From contig JAJYJA010000105.1 of the NCBI GenBank assembly GCA_021789795.1, positions 1 to 8,468 of the forward strand: DNA of 8,468 nt, given 5' to 3'. The notes under the pieces are model-generated. The model was not told where the DNA came from, searched no databases, and saw nothing but the letters and a program-made list of their open reading frames with translations. Each line of letters opens with the position of its first letter. Within the stretch, counting starts at the first letter, position 1. The translations under genes were made by a program, and so were the position numbers. This document shows, one piece after another, positions 6,213 to 8,468 of this stretch. Source of the DNA: Deltaproteobacteria bacterium (GTDB taxonomy: Bacteria > Desulfobacterota > Desulfobulbia > Desulfobulbales > VMSU01).

Positions 6213-7131
6213 TTAACTGGTTGAGATAGCGGTAAAACTCCGAGTCGGTGGACACCACTAGCCGGGTGTTGGCGCCGATGGTCTGCTGGTAGCTCTCCAG
6301 GGTCTGGTAGAAGCTGTAGAACTCCGGGTCTTGGTTGTAGGCGGCGGCGTAAATCTGGGCCGCCTGGGCGTCGGCCTTGCCCTTGATTTCCTCCGCCTCC
6401 TGCTGGGCCGAGGAGGTCACCGTCCGCAGCTCCCGATCCACCTTGCCCAAGATCTCCGCCTTCTGGCCCTCGCCCAGGGAGCGCTTCTCCGCCGCGATCC
6501 GCTTGCGCTCCGAGATCATCCGTTCATAGACCTTGCTCTGCACCGAGGCGATGTAGTTCACCCGCTTGAACATCACGTCCACCACCTCGATGCCGTATTT
6601 CTGGGTGGCCTGGGAGGCGATCTGGTGGATCTCTTCGGCCAGTTTGTCGCGGCCGGTGGTGATCGGTGCGTCGTCGCCCTGTTCCTTGTCCTTGGCGCTG
6701 GGGCGCCAGTCGGAGCTGCGGATGATCTCCACCAGGTCGTGCTTGTTCACCAGGTCCCGCACCGTGGAGTCGATCACGTCGTCGAGGATGGTCTGGGCCC
6801 GGGTCTCGTCTTTTACCGCCTGCATGAAGGTCAGGGCGTTGGCGATCCGCCAGCGGGCGGTGACATCGACATAGACGAAGGTCTTGTCCTTGGTGGGGAT
6901 CTGGTTGGGGTCGCCGTCCCAGATCAGGATCTTCTTGTCGAAGTAGGACACGTCCTGGACAAAGGGCTTTTTCAAGTGCGGCCCGGATCGGGTCACCGGC
7001 GTCCCCACCGGGGCCCCGAACTGGGTGACCACCGCCTGCATCCCCTCCGGCAGGATGAAGAAGCTGTTCCACAGGGTGATGACGAGCAGGCCCAAGGCCA
7101 CCAGCAAGGCGACGCGGATATTTTTCGGCAC
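6208..7131 (-). CDS. hflC: HflC, SPFH-domain regulator of the FtsH protease
   Basis: Membrane-anchored SPFH/prohibitin-family protein that with HflK forms a large cage around the AAA+ protease FtsH and modulates membrane-protein degradation. The 307 residues begin with an N-terminal membrane helix (about 6-26) followed directly by the SPFH domain (ILPEGMQAVVTQFGAP at 26-41). HflC-specific blocks are present: VDVTARWRI (88-96), DVMFKRVNY (185-193), and ISERKRIAAEKRSLGEGQ (206-223) leading into the long coiled-coil helix. Near the end comes YNQDPEFYSFYQTLESY (265-281). The start is GTG, chosen because AAGGAG (7138-7143) sits six bases upstream and the N-terminus is standard. It follows hflK by 20 bp in one operon; ftsH is not in the window. 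A polar stretch at about 140-160 falls where HflC proteins vary. Confidence 0.96.
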   Translation of the reverse strand: MPKNIRVALLVALGLLVITLWNSFFILPEGMQAVVTQFGAPVGTPVTRSGPHLKKPFVQDVSYFDKKILIWDGDPNQIPTKDKTFVYVDVTARWRIANALTFMQAVKDETRAQTILDDVIDSTVRDLVNKHDLVEIIRSSDWRPSAKDKEQGDDAPITTGRDKLAEEIHQIASQATQKYGIEVVDVMFKRVNYIASVQSKVYERMISERKRIAAEKRSLGEGQKAEILGKVDRELRTVTSSAQQEAEEIKGKADAQAAQIYAAAYNQDPEFYSFYQTLESYQQTIGANTRLVVSTDSEFYRYLNQLK

Positions 7132-7137
7132 GTTGTT

Positions 7138-7143
7138 CTCCTT
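7138..7143 (-). promoter_or_regulatory. Ribosome binding site supporting the GTG start of hflC
   Basis: On the minus strand AAGGAG lies six bases before the GTG at 7131, within the 20-bp hflK-hflC gap. The strength and spacing support the non-ATG start and independent initiation of hflC. Confidence 0.75.
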
Positions 7144-7151
7144 AAGTAAGG

Positions 7152-8288
7152 TCAGTGGGCCGCCTCGGCCTTGACCGCCGCCGGGGCGGCGCCCTTCTGG
7201 CCGAGATCGAGAAAGGGCAGGATGGCGCGTTGATCCTTGTCCACCAGGTAGATCGCCTCCACCTTGGGCAGCACCTTCTGCATGGTCTCCAGGTACATCC
7301 GCTTGCGGGTCACCTCCTTGGCGACCTGGTACTGGCTTAGGATGCTCAGGAAGCGGGCCGTCTCGCCCTTGGCCAGGTTGACCCGCTCCACCGCGTAGCC
7401 CTGGGCCTCCTCCAGGATCTTCTTGGCGGTGCCCTTGGCCTTGGGGATCACCTGGTTGTAGTTCTCCTCCGCCTCGTTGACCAGGCGCTTCATGTCCTGA
7501 TCCGCCTCGTTCACCTCGTTGAAGGCCGGTTTAACCTGCTCGGGGGGATTTACGTCCTGGAGCTTGACGGTGACGATCTTGATGCCGCTCTGATAGCTGT
7601 TCAAGGTCTCCTGCAGGTTCTTGGCCATCGCCGACTCGATGGCCTCGCGGCTCTGCAAGGCGTAGTCGAAGTCGTGGTCGCCCATCACCCGGCGGATGGC
7701 GGTCTCGGAGACATCGCGCACCGCCTGCTCGGTATTCTTGACCTTGAACAGGAAGTCCACCGGGTCTTGCACCTTGTACTGGACGATCCACTCGGCATCC
7801 ACCACGTTCTTGTCGCCGGTGAGGATCAGGGACTCGTTGTTGAAGCCGCCCTTGTCATACAAGGTCTTCTCCCCCGGCACCTTGGTGCGGAAGCCGAACT
7901 CCTCCTTGCGCACGTGCTCCACGTCCACCTTGCGCAGGGTGTCGATCAGGGGGAGCTTGACATGCAGGCCGGGGTCGGTGGTGGCGTAGAAGCGGCCCAG
8001 GCGGAGAACCACCCCCCGTTCGCCGGGGGCGATGGTGTAGAGGGCGGCGGAGAGGAGGTTGAAGGCGATGAGGATGACCACCACCGGCAGCACCTTGGGC
8101 AGGATCGTCCAGATTAAGGGCGATCCTGAGGGCTGGGCAGGGGCACCACCCCCGGAGGATGAGCCGCCGCCCTCTGGATGGCCCTCGAAGTGGTCTTTGA
8201 TCTTCTTGAGCAGGGCGGCGATCAGCTCTTCCGGCGAGGGCGGCCCCTTCTTTCGGCCCCAGGACGGGGGTTGGTTGGGCGTGGGCAT
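7152..8288 (-). CDS. hflK: HflK, SPFH-domain partner of HflC in FtsH regulation
   Basis: Inner-membrane SPFH protein, partner of HflC in the cage that encloses FtsH. The 378-residue protein has a short cytoplasmic tail with the HflK hallmark WGRKKGPPSPEEL (10-22). A Gly/Ser/Pro-rich linker (about 37-57) and one membrane helix (about 59-86) follow. The SPFH domain starts at IAPGERGVVLRLGRF (86-100) and includes GLHVKLPLID (107-116), LTGDKNVVDAEW (156-167) and KLQDVNPPEQV (242-252). Next come a coiled-coil helix (about 262-315) and a C-terminal segment ending in an Ala-rich tail. The ATG is preceded nine bases upstream by AGGAG. It is the first gene of the hflK-hflC operon; the frequent E. coli companions hfq and hflX are not next to it here. 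Confidence 0.96.
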   Translation of the reverse strand: MPTPNQPPSWGRKKGPPSPEELIAALLKKIKDHFEGHPEGGGSSSGGGAPAQPSGSPLIWTILPKVLPVVVILIAFNLLSAALYTIAPGERGVVLRLGRFYATTDPGLHVKLPLIDTLRKVDVEHVRKEEFGFRTKVPGEKTLYDKGGFNNESLILTGDKNVVDAEWIVQYKVQDPVDFLFKVKNTEQAVRDVSETAIRRVMGDHDFDYALQSREAIESAMAKNLQETLNSYQSGIKIVTVKLQDVNPPEQVKPAFNEVNEADQDMKRLVNEAEENYNQVIPKAKGTAKKILEEAQGYAVERVNLAKGETARFLSILSQYQVAKEVTRKRMYLETMQKVLPKVEAIYLVDKDQRAILPFLDLGQKGAAPAAVKAEAAH

Positions 8289-8315
8289 CTTTGGTGGCTC
8301 CTACTTTTATGTTAA

Positions 8316-8357
8316 TCCTGTCTCCTGACCCCTGTTTCCTGATTCCTGATTCCTGAA
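8316..8357 (-). repeat. Heptamer tandem repeat, 6 units, in the hflK leader
   Basis: Six consecutive 7-bp units read on the plus strand as TCCTGTC, TCCTGAC, CCCTGTT, TCCTGAT, TCCTGAT, TCCTGAA. On the hflK sense strand they read as TCAGGA-type units. They fill the leader between the predicted transcription start (about 8358) and the hflK ribosome-binding site. The first two units are part of the 20-bp block identical to 87-106. Confidence 0.75.
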
Positions 8358-8364
8358 ACAAGGC

Positions 8365-8393
8365 ACTATCGCTGATTTTTCTCGGCTTGACAA
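8365..8393 (-). promoter_or_regulatory. Candidate sigma-70 promoter of hflKC
   Basis: On the minus strand TTGTCA (8393-8388, five of six matches to TTGACA) is followed by a 17-base spacer and GATAGT (8370-8365, four of six matches to TATAAT). Transcription would start near 8358, at the edge of the heptamer repeat, giving a leader of about 70 bases before hflK. There is no competing gene in this stretch. Confidence 0.5.
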
Positions 8394-8410
8394 TACCTTT
8401 CGCATGACGC

Positions 8411-8444
8411 CCAGGGCGGGGCGGGCGCTTGTGGGCCGCCCTGG
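8411..8444. other. GC-rich 9-bp hairpin upstream of hflK
   Basis: CCAGGGCGG (8411-8419) and CCGCCCTGG (8436-8444) are perfect inverted repeats around a 16-base loop. No T-tract follows on either strand, so it is not a clear terminator. It could mark the 3' end of a gene outside the window. I see no supportable gene in 8394-8468. Confidence 0.3.
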
Positions 8445-8468
8445 CCGGGGAAGGGGTTTAGTGCCCGA

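Noticed and set aside
8307..8468. Minus-strand open frame entering from the right edge and running through the heptamer repeat to a TAA near 8307
   Set aside because: Its predicted product is a translation of the repeat plus GC-rich DNA, it overlaps a plausible promoter, and it has no family resemblance. It is more likely non-coding.

Overview
This is a GC-rich, gene-dense bacterial chromosome segment with eight complete protein genes and no RNA genes, CRISPR arrays or insertion sequences that I can see. The combination of a CooC-type nickel-insertion ATPase, a hexamer-type (type II) citrate synthase, adjacent hflK/hflC and a SprA-related HExxH protein would fit a free-living anaerobic Gram-negative, for example a sulfate- or sulfur-metabolising member of Desulfobacterota. 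That placement is an inference from gene content and style; no marker gene in the window settles it.

Layout, left to right. A short leader with a TATAAT box precedes cooC (+, 116-889). It converges on an MFS transporter gene (-, 921-2165). Behind the transporter on the same strand are a SprA-related putative metalloprotease gene (-, 2274-3197) and the citrate synthase gene gltA (-, 3352-4662). About 210 bp of intergenic DNA (4663-4870) separates gltA from the divergent pair thiE (+, 4871-5554) and an unrecognised cysteine-rich gene (+, 5551-6201), which overlap by 4 bp. This pair converges, with only 6 bp between stop codons, on the hflK-hflC operon (-, transcribed from about 8358 down to 6208). 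The right end (8394-8468) holds a GC-rich hairpin and no gene I can support.

The genes are mostly core or housekeeping: CO-dehydrogenase maturation, citrate synthesis, thiamine synthesis and membrane-protease control. I found no evidence of a defence island, mobile element or dedicated new multi-gene system. The observations most worth following are: a family of 7-bp tandem repeats (YCYTGAN) in the 5' leaders of three unrelated genes, two of which also share an identical 20-bp block; the uncharacterised Cys-rich protein translationally coupled to thiE; a ThiE with substitutions at a magnesium-ligand and a substrate-pocket position; and an imperfect palindrome centred on the best gltA -35 candidate.
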